64,000 bases of DNA, taken from Pleurocapsa minor GSE-CHR-MK 17-07R. Its GTDB lineage: Bacteria > Chloroflexota > Anaerolineae > Aggregatilineales > Phototrophicaceae. A model generated the notes under the pieces. It worked only from the letters and a program-made list of their open reading frames with translations. It was not told the DNA's origin and did no database searches. Where the stretch lies: positions 124,001-188,000 of the forward strand of contig JAHHHY010000013.1 of NCBI GenBank assembly GCA_019359125.1, read 5' to 3'. A program made the translations under genes and the position numbers. Positions 52,500 through 60,639 of this stretch are shown here, in pieces (position 1 is the stretch's first letter; every line of letters begins with the position of its first letter).

Positions 52500-53294
52500 T
52501 TGATCAAGTTGCTGATAGCCAATATTTTCGTATTTGCTTTAGTCGGCTGTGGACAGTCCATGCAGTCCGCGGAGCTCCCTACCCTGATGGTGCTTCCGAC
52601 TGACGCACCATCATCGACACCCTCGAATACGCCGACCCCGGTTCCACCCAGTGCAACGCCCACCTCAGGTCTTTTTGAACTTCAGGGAACACTAGGGGCC
52701 TCAGATCCTCCAATGCAAACCGCGCTAGCTCCGCTCCTTAATCCGACGCTGACGCAACTCGCACCAATCATCAATCCCACACTGACCGCAATGGCGCCGA
52801 CACTGACGCCCAGCGATACCGGAGAGCCGACGGCCTCGCGTACGCCATGGCCAACCCGGACCAGCAGGCCGACAAGAACCATCACGCCGTCGAGGACCAT
52901 TACGCCGTCCAGGACGATCACGCCGACAAGGACCATCACGCAGACGCGCACGACAGCCCCGACGAGAACGGTAAATCCTCAGGATGAATTGACGAGGACG
53001 GCAAACAGGGCCTTCGAGCGATTGATCGCGTCTGTGCCGGGCGTGTGGAGACTGGAGCGGGCGATAGTGAATGGAACAATCATTTCGGTTGGCGGATGTG
53101 TGAATAACGGGCTGGTGACGCAGGCATTTGCAGAGCAACTGCGGAACCTGTCCTTAGGCTTTGTCGGCAACAGGCCGATCATTGAGTTTTCGGCGATTCT
53201 GGACGAGGGTGTGCAGGCGGTTGAGTATCTGTGGCGTCCAAATGAGGGATGGAGCCGAGTGGTGCTGACGAGCCTCGGGACGGTGTGCGCGTAG
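52500..53294 (+). CDS. Lipoprotein with Thr/Pro/Arg repeat stalk
   Basis: 264 residues from a TTG start at 52500. The lipobox FALVGC lies at about residues 12-17. A Thr/Pro/Ser-rich stalk (about 27-165) follows, including seven-residue repeats of the type TRTITPS. The C-terminal 90 residues form a small globular domain (LERAIVNGTIISVGGCVNNG, WRPNEGWSRVVLTSLGTVCA) with two Cys that may form a disulphide. Such stalks occur in exported Chloroflexota proteins. It is surface-anchored; the function is unknown. Convergent with the AlbA_2 gene, with a 12-bp inverted repeat between. Confidence 0.75.
   Translation: MIKLLIANIFVFALVGCGQSMQSAELPTLMVLPTDAPSSTPSNTPTPVPPSATPTSGLFELQGTLGASDPPMQTALAPLLNPTLTQLAPIINPTLTAMAPTLTPSDTGEPTASRTPWPTRTSRPTRTITPSRTITPSRTITPTRTITQTRTTAPTRTVNPQDELTRTANRAFERLIASVPGVWRLERAIVNGTIISVGGCVNNGLVTQAFAEQLRNLSLGFVGNRPIIEFSAILDEGVQAVEYLWRPNEGWSRVVLTSLGTVCA
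52863..52970 (+). repeat. 21-bp tandem repeats encoding TRTITPS units
   Basis: About five degenerate 21-bp units with the pattern ACCATCACGCCGTCGAGGAC code for the lipoprotein stalk. Units differ by a few bases (GTCCAGGACGATC and ACAAGGACCATC variants), which suggests growth by slippage. Confidence 0.8.
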
Positions 53295-53354
53295 GGGTGG
53301 GGGAAGCCCGGTGATTCGTTAGGTCCTTGATGTGAATAGCATCGATCACTGACT

Positions 53355-53398
53355 AAAGGATCCATCACGCTAACAGACTTCGACGCGATGGATCCTTT
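53355..53398. terminator. 12-bp inverted repeat between convergent genes
   Basis: AAAGGATCCATC (53355-53366) pairs perfectly with GATGGATCCTTT (53387-53398) across a 20-base loop. It could act as a bidirectional terminator for the lipoprotein and AlbA_2 genes. Confidence 0.7.
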
Positions 53399-53416
53399 GG
53401 AGCCTATGCGGATTGC

Positions 53417-54619
53417 TTAATCAAATGTTTCTCTGCTTCCTCGATATCTAAAGGCCCCATTTTCATCGAAGTCAGATGACTTGGACACTCCGACGGCATT
53501 GAACATCAGATCGCAAACTAGACGTAACGATCCGTGGCTCTCCAAGTCAGCCACGCTTTCTAGTGTCACATCTGGAAACATGTATATCTGCCGGCCGTCA
53601 ATTGCGACTTGCGGATGTGGCTGATAGCTACGATGGTAGTGCGCTAATTTGCTTTCGCCCATGTTCGACATGGAAGCCATAACGTTGACTGAAGAATCTA
53701 TCCGCAAAACAGAGTAGATCAGCTTTGCGAACCAACTATAGCGGATTAACCAGTCCTGTAACCAGTAGAGCAGCACACAGAAGTGGCTTTCAATAAAATC
53801 TGGTCTCATGTAGTGGACGGCTTCGATGGTTCCGTTTCGAAATACTTGAACGTAACCAGAAAATCTCTCGGTTGATGTGGTGATTTCAGGGAAGATGACC
53901 CCATCAAGATTGTAGCGTTTAGCATGATTCGAAAACTCGAACGGACCTCTATCGACATCAATTTCAGCGACTGGCTCAAGATCAAGGCGAGCATTCTGAG
54001 CCACTGTGTTGAGTGGGTTGAAATGCACGATAAACCTTGGCCCTGCTGAAAGGTTCAATGGGATTTCGCCAGTGCGGTCTGTGGCAATGGCATCAACACG
54101 CCGTTGCCGATAGGTATGAAGTGTTTCGGCCAATGTCAGTGCCTGATTGAACATCATGCGAAGTTCCTGATAAGTCATGGGATCGTTGCCGGCTGGATAT
54201 CGTTTGTGGAACAGTCTTGAATTCTTTTCCTGGTGCGGTGCAAGCAGCGTAGGCGCTGGAATCGAAATTACGATCACGGATTTTTCGCCGCCCTCCAGTG
54301 ACACCGGGTGAATGTCGAGATTTGGGATCCTGGGGTCAATGAGGGCATTACACCAGTTTCTCAGGCGCGACCGGACGTTTTCCAGTTGCTCATTGGGGAT
54401 GCCGATGATTTCCGATGCCAAGGTGCCATCTTCGTCTATGCCAACGATAATCCGTCCACCCTGCGTATTAGCCATAGCAGTGATGCACTTCAGGATTGAA
54501 CTGGAATTTTGATCGTCCAACTGCCTCTTGAAATCGAGGGTTATGGTCTCTGGTAATCCGATCAGCTCAGTAATGTCGTTGTGGTCAAGGTCGGCGGGGC
54601 GTTTGTCGAAGAAGGGCAT
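53417..54619 (-). CDS. AlbA_2/Schlafen-like DNA/ATP-binding protein
   Basis: 400 residues. The N-terminal AlbA_2 domain (about 10-150) shows ITLDFKRQLDDQNSSSILKCITAMANTQGGRIIVGIDEDG, with the usual ExKR-type replaced by DFKRQ, and MTYQELRMMFNQ near its end. The remaining 250 residues are not recognised and contain beta-strands and aromatic-rich helices (FCVLLYWLQDWLIRYSWF). The family includes Schlafen tRNA nucleases and phage-defence proteins. It is next to the mutasome operon on the same strand, but an 86-bp gap separates it. Confidence 0.85.
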   Translation of the reverse strand: MPFFDKRPADLDHNDITELIGLPETITLDFKRQLDDQNSSSILKCITAMANTQGGRIIVGIDEDGTLASEIIGIPNEQLENVRSRLRNWCNALIDPRIPNLDIHPVSLEGGEKSVIVISIPAPTLLAPHQEKNSRLFHKRYPAGNDPMTYQELRMMFNQALTLAETLHTYRQRRVDAIATDRTGEIPLNLSAGPRFIVHFNPLNTVAQNARLDLEPVAEIDVDRGPFEFSNHAKRYNLDGVIFPEITTSTERFSGYVQVFRNGTIEAVHYMRPDFIESHFCVLLYWLQDWLIRYSWFAKLIYSVLRIDSSVNVMASMSNMGESKLAHYHRSYQPHPQVAIDGRQIYMFPDVTLESVADLESHGSLRLVCDLMFNAVGVSKSSDFDENGAFRYRGSRETFD

Positions 54620-54705
54620 CTCAGTATTCCTTCTGCAATCTAGGTTCTGAAAAGTGTTACAGACAAATCATAAGTTTTATGTTGGAATGGATGAGCCGTT
54701 TTGCT

Positions 54706-57700
54706 TCACAATCGACCTTTCCACGCGGCGAAATGCTCGGCCAGGATGTTGGTGACCGCATTCTCATGCTGGATGCGCCCGGTGAGGATGACGACCGGCG
54801 CGTGGCGGATGACGGCCCGGAACCGGGCATAGATTTTTGGGCGGACGATGACGCTGATCATGCCCGCCTCGTCTTCCAGCGTGAGGAAATGAAAGCCCTT
54901 GGCGGTGGGCGGGGCCTGATGCATCACCAGCAGGCCGACCACCTGCGCCCACGCGCCATCTTTCAACCCCGCCAGGCGGTCGCTGAAGACGATGCGCTGT
55001 TCCTCCAGCGCGGCCCGGTGGCGCGCCAGCGGATGCTGACCGTGGGCGAAACCCACCGCGCCCGCCTCCATGTATTGGGCTTCGTCGGCGCTGACGCCGG
55101 GCAGTGCAACCGGTTCATTGTGGGCGGCCAGCGGCAGGGGCGTGCGCTGCCAGGCTTCGATTTCCCCAAGCTGCCACAACAGGGCGCGACGCTCGCCCCA
55201 GGCATCCATCGCCCCGGCCAGGATGAGCGCCTCGACCAGTCCGCGCGCCAAGCGCACGCGGGCGCAGAAATCGCGCAGGTCCGCAAACGGGCGACTGCCC
55301 CGCGCCGTCACAATCGCGTCGGCCTGCTCGCCCAGGCCCTTCACCAGCGACAGCCCCAGATGGATATGGGGACCGTCGGTCGTCGACCGCGCCGCGCTGC
55401 GGTTGATATCGACGCCGTGCACAGTCAGGCCGTGCCGCTTGGCATCGTTGACGATGATGCTTTCCGACCAGAAGCCCATCGGCTGATTGTTGAGCAGCGC
55501 CGCGGCAAACTCAGCCGGATGGTACAGCTTCAGCCAGGCAGAGCGGTAGACGATGACGGCGAAGCTGGCCGCGTGGCTTTTGGCAAACGAGTAGCCGGCG
55601 AACGCGCGCAGCTTGTCGAAAATCAGCTCGGCCGTCTCAGGCGCGATGCCGCGCTCAACCGCGCCGGTCAGGAAAGCCGGACGGAAGGTTTGCAGCGCGG
55701 TTTCCGGGTCTTTCGAGCCCAGCGCGCGGCGCAACAGCTCGCCCTGGCCGGGCGTGAATCCGGCGGCATCGCGGGCGACCTTGAGCACCTGCTCCTGAAA
55801 CAGGATCACGCCGAGCGTTTCGCCCAGCGCCGGTTCCAGCAGCGGATGGAAACAGTCGACCGCCTCGACGCCATCGCGGCGGCGCAGGTACGGATGGACC
55901 ATATTGCCCTGCACCGGGCCCGGGCGAATCAATGAAATGCTGATGACCAGATCGTTGAAAGCGCGCGGCTTCAGGCGCGGCAGCACCTGCATCTGCGCGT
56001 GCGACTCGACCTGAAAGACGCCGACCGTATCGGCGCGGCAAATCATCTCGTACACGGCCGGGTCGTCGCAGGTCAGGCCGTCGAACGTGAAGGCGGGGTC
56101 GTGCGCCCGGATGAGCGCGGCGCAGTCGGCCAGCACCGAGAGCATGCGCAGGCCGAGAATGTCGATCTTGATCAGGCCCATATCTTCCAGCCCGTCCTTG
56201 TCCCACTGCACGACGTAACGGTCGGGCATGGTGGCCGGTTCAGTGGGGACACGCTGCGACAGCGGGGCAGCGCTGATGACCATGCCTCCGTTGTGGATGC
56301 CCAGGTGGCGCGGCAGCCGGTCGATCTGGCCGGTCAGGTCGGTGATCTGCCGCCAGATCGGATTGTCGAGCTGAGTGCCCAGCACCTCGCGCAGGGCGGC
56401 GGAATGCGAGACGTCGCGCGCCTGGTAGGTGTCGAGCGCCGATGCCACGTGTTCGAGGATTTCCAGCGGCAGGCCAAGCGCCTTGCCCACATCGCGGACG
56501 GCGCTGCGGGCGCGAAACGTGCTGAAGGTGCAGGCCATGGCCGCGCTGGCATGCCCGTATTTGCGATACACGTACTGGATGACTTCTTCCCTGCGCGCCG
56601 CATCGAAGTCGATATCGATGTCGGGCACGACGCGGCGTTCGGCGGACAGGAAGCGCTCGAAGACCAGTCCGTGATCGAAAGGATGAATAGGCGAGATGCC
56701 CAGCCGCCAGGCGACCAGCGAATTGGCCGCGCTGCCGCGTCCCTGACACAGGATGCCCTGCTCACGGGCATAGCGCACGATGTCCCACACGACCAGGAAG
56801 TAATTCGACAGCCCGGCGGCGCGGATGACAGCCAGCTCGTGCGCCAGCTGGGCCTGCTCACGCTCGGTCAGGCCGCCCGCGCTGCACAGGTGGCGCAGGT
56901 AGGCGTCGGCGTCCATGCCCGGCGGCGTGGGAATGAGCGGCAGGGTTTGCAGCGCGTCACCGAGCACGAAGGTACAGCGCGCCGCAATCTCGCCCGTCCG
57001 CTCCAGCGCGCCGGGAAAGTCGCGGAACAGCGGCGCCAGCTCGGCGGCTGATTTCAGGGAGCGCTCGCTGTTCGGATACAGCGTGCCGGCATGGTCGAGC
57101 GGCGTTTTTTCGCGGATGGCCAGCAGCACATCATGCAGCCGGTGCCCTGCCTGTTCGGCATAGTGGACATTGTTGGTCGCTACGACTGGCAGGCGCAGCG
57201 CCCGCGCCAAGTCAGCACGGCGGAGATTCAGCGCATGGTCGTCCGGCCGCCGATGGTGCTGCATCTCGATGTAGAGATTATCTGCGCCGAACAGGTCGCG
57301 CAGGTGCGCCCCGTGGCGCTGCGCGCCGCTCATGTCACCGCGCATGATGGCATCGGTCACGCGGCCGCGACGGCAGCCGGACAGCGCGATCAGCCCGGCG
57401 GCGTGCCCCACCAGCAGGTCGTCATCCGACAGGCAGGCTTCCCCCTTGGGCGCATGGTGGCGGGCGGCGCTGATGAGCGCGCACAGATTGGCCCAGCCGC
57501 GCGCATCCTGAACCAGCAGCGTCAGGTGGCTGTGGTCGTGCAGGGTGAGTTCGGCGCCAAAGATGGCATGGATGCCAGCGGCGCGGGCGGCACGGACGAG
57601 TTCCGGCGCGGAATAGAGCGCGTCATGCTCGGTCAGGGAGAGGGCGGGCATGTCGAGCGCCGCCGCACGCTGGACGAGCGCCTCGGGCGTGGAGGCCCCA

Positions 57701-57747
57701 TCGAGCAGGCTGTAGCACGAGTGCGCGTGCAGTTCGACGTAGGCCAT
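54706..57747 (-). CDS. dnaE2: Error-prone DNA polymerase DnaE2 (ImuC)
   Basis: 1013 residues. The PHP domain starts YVELHAHSCYSLLDGASTPE. The polymerase core has the catalytic PDIDIDFDAARREEVIQYV near residue 375 and IKIDILGLRMLSVL with the third acidic residue. YSFAKSHAASFAVIVYRSAWLK follows, and an OB fold (VVGLLVMHQAPPTAKGFHFLTLEDEAGMISV) lies near the C-terminus. DnaE2 copies damaged DNA with ImuB as clamp-binding partner. It is the last gene of the imuA-imuB-DUF6504-dnaE2 operon, starting three bases after the DUF6504 stop. Location on a mobilizable region is unusual and likely transferred. Confidence 0.96.
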   Translation of the reverse strand: MAYVELHAHSCYSLLDGASTPEALVQRAAALDMPALSLTEHDALYSAPELVRAARAAGIHAIFGAELTLHDHSHLTLLVQDARGWANLCALISAARHHAPKGEACLSDDDLLVGHAAGLIALSGCRRGRVTDAIMRGDMSGAQRHGAHLRDLFGADNLYIEMQHHRRPDDHALNLRRADLARALRLPVVATNNVHYAEQAGHRLHDVLLAIREKTPLDHAGTLYPNSERSLKSAAELAPLFRDFPGALERTGEIAARCTFVLGDALQTLPLIPTPPGMDADAYLRHLCSAGGLTEREQAQLAHELAVIRAAGLSNYFLVVWDIVRYAREQGILCQGRGSAANSLVAWRLGISPIHPFDHGLVFERFLSAERRVVPDIDIDFDAARREEVIQYVYRKYGHASAAMACTFSTFRARSAVRDVGKALGLPLEILEHVASALDTYQARDVSHSAALREVLGTQLDNPIWRQITDLTGQIDRLPRHLGIHNGGMVISAAPLSQRVPTEPATMPDRYVVQWDKDGLEDMGLIKIDILGLRMLSVLADCAALIRAHDPAFTFDGLTCDDPAVYEMICRADTVGVFQVESHAQMQVLPRLKPRAFNDLVISISLIRPGPVQGNMVHPYLRRRDGVEAVDCFHPLLEPALGETLGVILFQEQVLKVARDAAGFTPGQGELLRRALGSKDPETALQTFRPAFLTGAVERGIAPETAELIFDKLRAFAGYSFAKSHAASFAVIVYRSAWLKLYHPAEFAAALLNNQPMGFWSESIIVNDAKRHGLTVHGVDINRSAARSTTDGPHIHLGLSLVKGLGEQADAIVTARGSRPFADLRDFCARVRLARGLVEALILAGAMDAWGERRALLWQLGEIEAWQRTPLPLAAHNEPVALPGVSADEAQYMEAGAVGFAHGQHPLARHRAALEEQRIVFSDRLAGLKDGAWAQVVGLLVMHQAPPTAKGFHFLTLEDEAGMISVIVRPKIYARFRAVIRHAPVVILTGRIQHENAVTNILAEHFAAWKGRL

Positions 57748-57749
57748 GG

Positions 57750-58001
57750 TCAGTCGTACACCTGGCTGAGCTGCCAGGTATCAGCGATCAGGTCATGATA
57801 GATCAGCGCGGCCAGTCCGGTGTCGGTGACGACGCGGTAGTAGTCGCGGCGGATGTGCCCTTTCCACCAGTGCATGTCGACCCGCCACTGATTGCTGATC
57901 TGCACGACCGTGTGCCGCTGCCCGCCCCAGGCGAACGCATGCGGGGCGTCGGCCTGCAGGGTGACGCGCAGGGAGACCGCCTCGCGCCACAGCCGCGTCA
58001 T
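57750..58001 (-). CDS. DUF6504-like small protein of the mutasome operon
   Basis: 83 residues: DAPHAFAWGGQRHTVVQISNQWRV, then WWKGHIRRDYYRVVTD, ending DTWQLSQVYD. It matches the DUF6504 layout of beta-strands with Trp-containing turns. Family members are found next to imuB/dnaE2 in several phyla and are sometimes fused to them. The function is unknown; an accessory of the mutasome is likely. It overlaps imuB by four bases and is three bases before dnaE2. Confidence 0.85.
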   Translation of the reverse strand: MTRLWREAVSLRVTLQADAPHAFAWGGQRHTVVQISNQWRVDMHWWKGHIRRDYYRVVTDTGLAALIYHDLIADTWQLSQVYD

Positions 58002-59170
58002 GCTGCTTCGATGGTTTCGAGCGTGAAGCTCAGGTCGGGCACGGTGGCCGGCTGGCGCACCACGGTGGAGAAGTACGACTCGCCATAGCGGGCGCTCACC
58101 CGCAGCAGCAGATCGGCCATATTTTCGGACGGGTCATCGCCAAACAGCGAGAGCTGCTGCGGCTTGACGGCCGCGAAAGCGCCTGCCTGCACGCTGATGG
58201 CCTGCACCGGCGCGTACACGATCATTTTGTCGAACAGGCCCAGCAGGCCGCGTCCGCAGGCCGCCGCTGAAGCATACGGCTCGTGCGGGTGGGCGATACG
58301 TTCCAGTTCGCCGCCGCCGTCCAGGCGCAGGGTGAGCACGAGTTCGCCGCATGAGCGCCCGGAGGCGGCCAGCGGCCCCATCAGCATGGCGGCGGCCGCA
58401 TGCAGGATGGAGCGGACGAGCTGCCCGTCCTCCAGCGGCGTGTCAAACGAGCGTTCAAACAGGGTATGTTCCGGCGGGCTGTAACAGGCGATGCGCGTGC
58501 TGTCCTCGCCGCTGGCCAGCCGGTGCAGGCGCGCGCCTTCGCGGCCAAACTGGGCGACCAGCGCGGCCCGCGACAGGACGGCCACCTGGCCGATGTGCGC
58601 CAGGCCAAACAGCGCCAGCCGCCGGGCGGTTTCCGCGCTGGCGGGCAGCAGCGCCGCGGGCTGCCCCGCGAGGAAGTCGACCGTGCGCGCCGCGTGGATG
58701 AGCCGCACATGGCCTGCTTCGGTTATCATCGCAGCGACCTTCGCCGTGAAGACATTCGCGGCCAGGCCGACTGAGGCGGCATAGCCTATCTGCGCGGCGA
58801 CGCCGATCATCTGGCGCGCCATGCCCTCACCGGCATCGGGACGTAGTCGGCCGAGGTCGAGCGTGATGAGGGCGGACTGCGCATCGCTGCGGACGAGGTG
58901 AAGATACTGGCTGAACTGGCTGAGCGACGCGATCAGCTTCTCGCGGGCGCGGCGCAGGACGCTGGGCTGGGCGAGGATCATGCGTGCCGCAGGACAGAGC
59001 GCGCGGGCACGGCTGGCGCTGACGCCGGGCTGAATCCCGGCCGCCTCGGCAGCAGCATTGACGGCCATTACCTCGCCGCGCGCCTTGCGATAGCGCACGA
59101 CGCAGGCAGGCTCGTCACCGGCGCAGAACACGGCTGTCGCAAAATACGGGATGCAGACGCAGGCAATCAT
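57998..59170 (-). CDS. imuB: ImuB, Y-family polymerase-like non-catalytic protein
   Basis: 390 residues. The fold follows Y-family polymerases: N-terminal MIACVCIPYFATAVFCAGDE, the finger region AAEAAGIQPGVSASRARALCPAA, and a little-finger-like C-terminus. The catalytic DxD near the N-terminus is replaced by CIPYF, and the second acidic pair (usually SIDE) is ITLDLGRL. It is therefore inactive as a polymerase, as expected for ImuB, which links DnaE2 to the sliding clamp. A clamp-binding QLSLF motif (QQLSLFGD) is present near residue 340. It overlaps imuA and DUF6504 genes by four bases each. Confidence 0.92.
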   Translation of the reverse strand: MIACVCIPYFATAVFCAGDEPACVVRYRKARGEVMAVNAAAEAAGIQPGVSASRARALCPAARMILAQPSVLRRAREKLIASLSQFSQYLHLVRSDAQSALITLDLGRLRPDAGEGMARQMIGVAAQIGYAASVGLAANVFTAKVAAMITEAGHVRLIHAARTVDFLAGQPAALLPASAETARRLALFGLAHIGQVAVLSRAALVAQFGREGARLHRLASGEDSTRIACYSPPEHTLFERSFDTPLEDGQLVRSILHAAAAMLMGPLAASGRSCGELVLTLRLDGGGELERIAHPHEPYASAAACGRGLLGLFDKMIVYAPVQAISVQAGAFAAVKPQQLSLFGDDPSENMADLLLRVSARYGESYFSTVVRQPATVPDLSFTLETIEAA

Positions 59171-59892
59171 CGGTCGGCACCTGCTTCCTGTCCCTCGAAG
59201 TACAGGTCGAGCAGCGCGCTGTGTCCCATGCCGTGGCGCCCTTTAAGGACCGAGACCGATGAGCGACAGCCGACCACGTCGCCGAAGCGATACAGCCAGT
59301 CCGCCCGTTTGACCAGCAGGCGCAGCCCGGCGGGGCTGGAGGCGATGGGGAGTGCCGAGGAACCAGTCGGCAGCAGCTCCAGCCGCAGCAGGACGCACTG
59401 GGCGTGCAGCAGAAAGCTGGTCAGGCGATACAGCCGGTCGGCATCGGCGGGCAGCTGGCCGACATCGAGCACGATGATGCCGATCTGCGCGCTGGCCAGC
59501 AGATCACGGGCCAGGTCGAGCGCGCGCGGCTCGTGTTCCGGATGGGCGAGGATGAGCCGATCGAGGGCGACGCCGCCGCGCGCGGCAGGTTCAGGCGCGA
59601 AGGTGCCATCCAGATCGATGTAGATCGCGTAGCGGTTGCTGGCCTGCGCCTGCTGGATGATGCGATAGGCCAGTGAGGTCATGCCTGAGGTCGGCCGCCC
59701 GAACAGCTCGGTCATGACGCCGACCGGGATGAGACCAGGGGCGAGCACGGCATCCAGATGAGGGAAACCGGTGGAGATGCCGCCTGGCCGCGCAGCGCGC
59801 AGCTCGGTCAGCGGACGCACGACGTCTCCCCCGAATTTCTGTTGCAGCGCATGAATGGCAGCTTCGAGGTGATGGGATTTTGTGTGGGTCAC
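59167..59892 (-). CDS. imuA: ImuA, RecA-fold mutasome protein
   Basis: 241 residues with a RecA-like core: ISTGFPHLDAVLAPGLIPVGVMTELFGRP, then a degenerate Walker A GRPTSGMTSL lacking the Lys, and a Walker B-like IGIIVLDVGQLP. The Lys loss suggests no ATP hydrolysis, or an altered one. ImuA is the first gene of the mutasome operon and bridges DnaE2 and ImuB. A candidate SOS-like box lies upstream at 59947-59958. Confidence 0.88.
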   Translation of the reverse strand: MTHTKSHHLEAAIHALQQKFGGDVVRPLTELRAARPGGISTGFPHLDAVLAPGLIPVGVMTELFGRPTSGMTSLAYRIIQQAQASNRYAIYIDLDGTFAPEPAARGGVALDRLILAHPEHEPRALDLARDLLASAQIGIIVLDVGQLPADADRLYRLTSFLLHAQCVLLRLELLPTGSSALPIASSPAGLRLLVKRADWLYRFGDVVGCRSSVSVLKGRHGMGHSALLDLYFEGQEAGADR

Positions 59893-59946
59893 GGGTCACC
59901 TGAGCCTGAGATTATAAACTCGTTTAACTTGTTACGGAAAATTAAC

Positions 59947-59958
59947 GCTCAAATGTTC
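59947..59958 (-). promoter_or_regulatory. Candidate damage-inducible box facing imuA
   Basis: The minus strand reads GAACATTTGAGC, 55 bases upstream of the imuA start. A near-identical copy (GAACGTTTGAGC) lies in the opposite orientation at 60036-60047. The GAAC-N4-GAGC layout resembles a degenerate LexA box of the GAAC-N4-GTTC type. A LexA role is inferred. Confidence 0.5.
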
Positions 59959-60035
59959 TACCTCACAGCATACGACAAAAGGGCTGGGGAATGGAAGGGG
60001 GCTGCGGTTCGAAGTTGGTTATAAATCTCGTCTTA

Positions 60036-60047
60036 GAACGTTTGAGC
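60036..60047 (+). promoter_or_regulatory. Second GAACRTTTGAGC box, facing the stem-loop array
   Basis: GAACGTTTGAGC, preceded by TA like its partner at 59947, is oriented rightward about 100 bases before the first stem-loop. Shared motif positions suggest coordinated control of the imu operon and a rightward transcript. No -10/-35 pair is convincing. Confidence 0.45.
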
Positions 60048-60146
60048 TGATTTTAGGTGAGGGATGTGCCTCTGAGCCTTTAGGACATAGCGGATGCCTA
60101 GGTGCGTTCGATGTCAGACATTTCTGCCCCGTTTTGCAGGGCGTCC

Positions 60147-60473
60147 GACCGGGTGTTCCGGTCAATGACTCATCCGCATCAGGCCCCGTGGCGCTGCCTT
60201 GCAGCAGCGCCGCATCGCGTAAGCGATGCCGAACCCACCCCGCCGTAATGCAGCCGTCGCAGACGGGCGCATTGGAGGCCTGCCGATCGCATGTTCAGTC
60301 CCACTGAATCATCGGCGGGGTGGGGTAGCCAGGTAAAACCTGGTCACCTCAGACGCCGGTGAGGGCTTGCGTACGCCACTCCGTGGCGCACCCACGCCGC
60401 ACCATGCGGTGCAGCGTGGCACGTGAGCGGCCCTGTCCCCGCTCACCGGACGCACCCCTTCGGCGTACGTCCG
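60147..60473 (+). ncRNA. Dense array of stem-loops; candidate structured RNA or oriT region
   Basis: At least nine perfect or near-perfect stems occur in 327 bases. GACCGG/CCGGTC (60147-60163). GGCGCTGC/GCAGCGCC (60190-60211). GCATCGC-GTAA-GCGATGC (60212-60229), a seven-pair stem closed by a GNRA tetraloop. CCCACCCCGCCG/CGGCGGGGTGGG (60234-60324), which encloses AATGC..GCATT with CCGTC/GACGG (60247-60273) and TTCAGT/ACTGAA (60294-60308). CCAGGT-AAA-ACCTGG (60329-60343). CGTACGCC/GGCGTACG (60370-60469), enclosing CCACGC..GCGTGG (60392-60419) and GTGAGCGG/CCGCTCAC (60423-60446). No protein frame explains it. It lies between imuA and the mobilisation genes. Confidence 0.55.
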
Positions 60474-60528
60474 AAAAGCATAATCCCATGAATTTCACAA
60501 TCCGGTCGGCAGGGCAGCCCCGCTGCTC

Positions 60529-60582
60529 TGAAATATTGCGCGGCAGCCATGAAATATTTCAGCCGTGGACTGCAATATTTCA
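60529..60582 (+). promoter_or_regulatory. Three evenly spaced GAAATATT operator sites before the RHH gene
   Basis: TGAAATATTGC (60529-60539), the palindrome TGAAATATTTCA (60550-60561) and GCAATATTTCA (60572-60582, inverted) have centres 22 bases apart, about two helical turns. The outer sites mirror each other around the central palindrome. This is the expected operator layout for the RHH protein encoded just downstream, and it may also serve the relaxosome. Confidence 0.8.
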
Positions 60583-60639
60583 TGGGTCGGCCATCTGCAC
60601 TCAGGCAAAATAATGCCAGTGCAGAATGTGGAATCGTCT

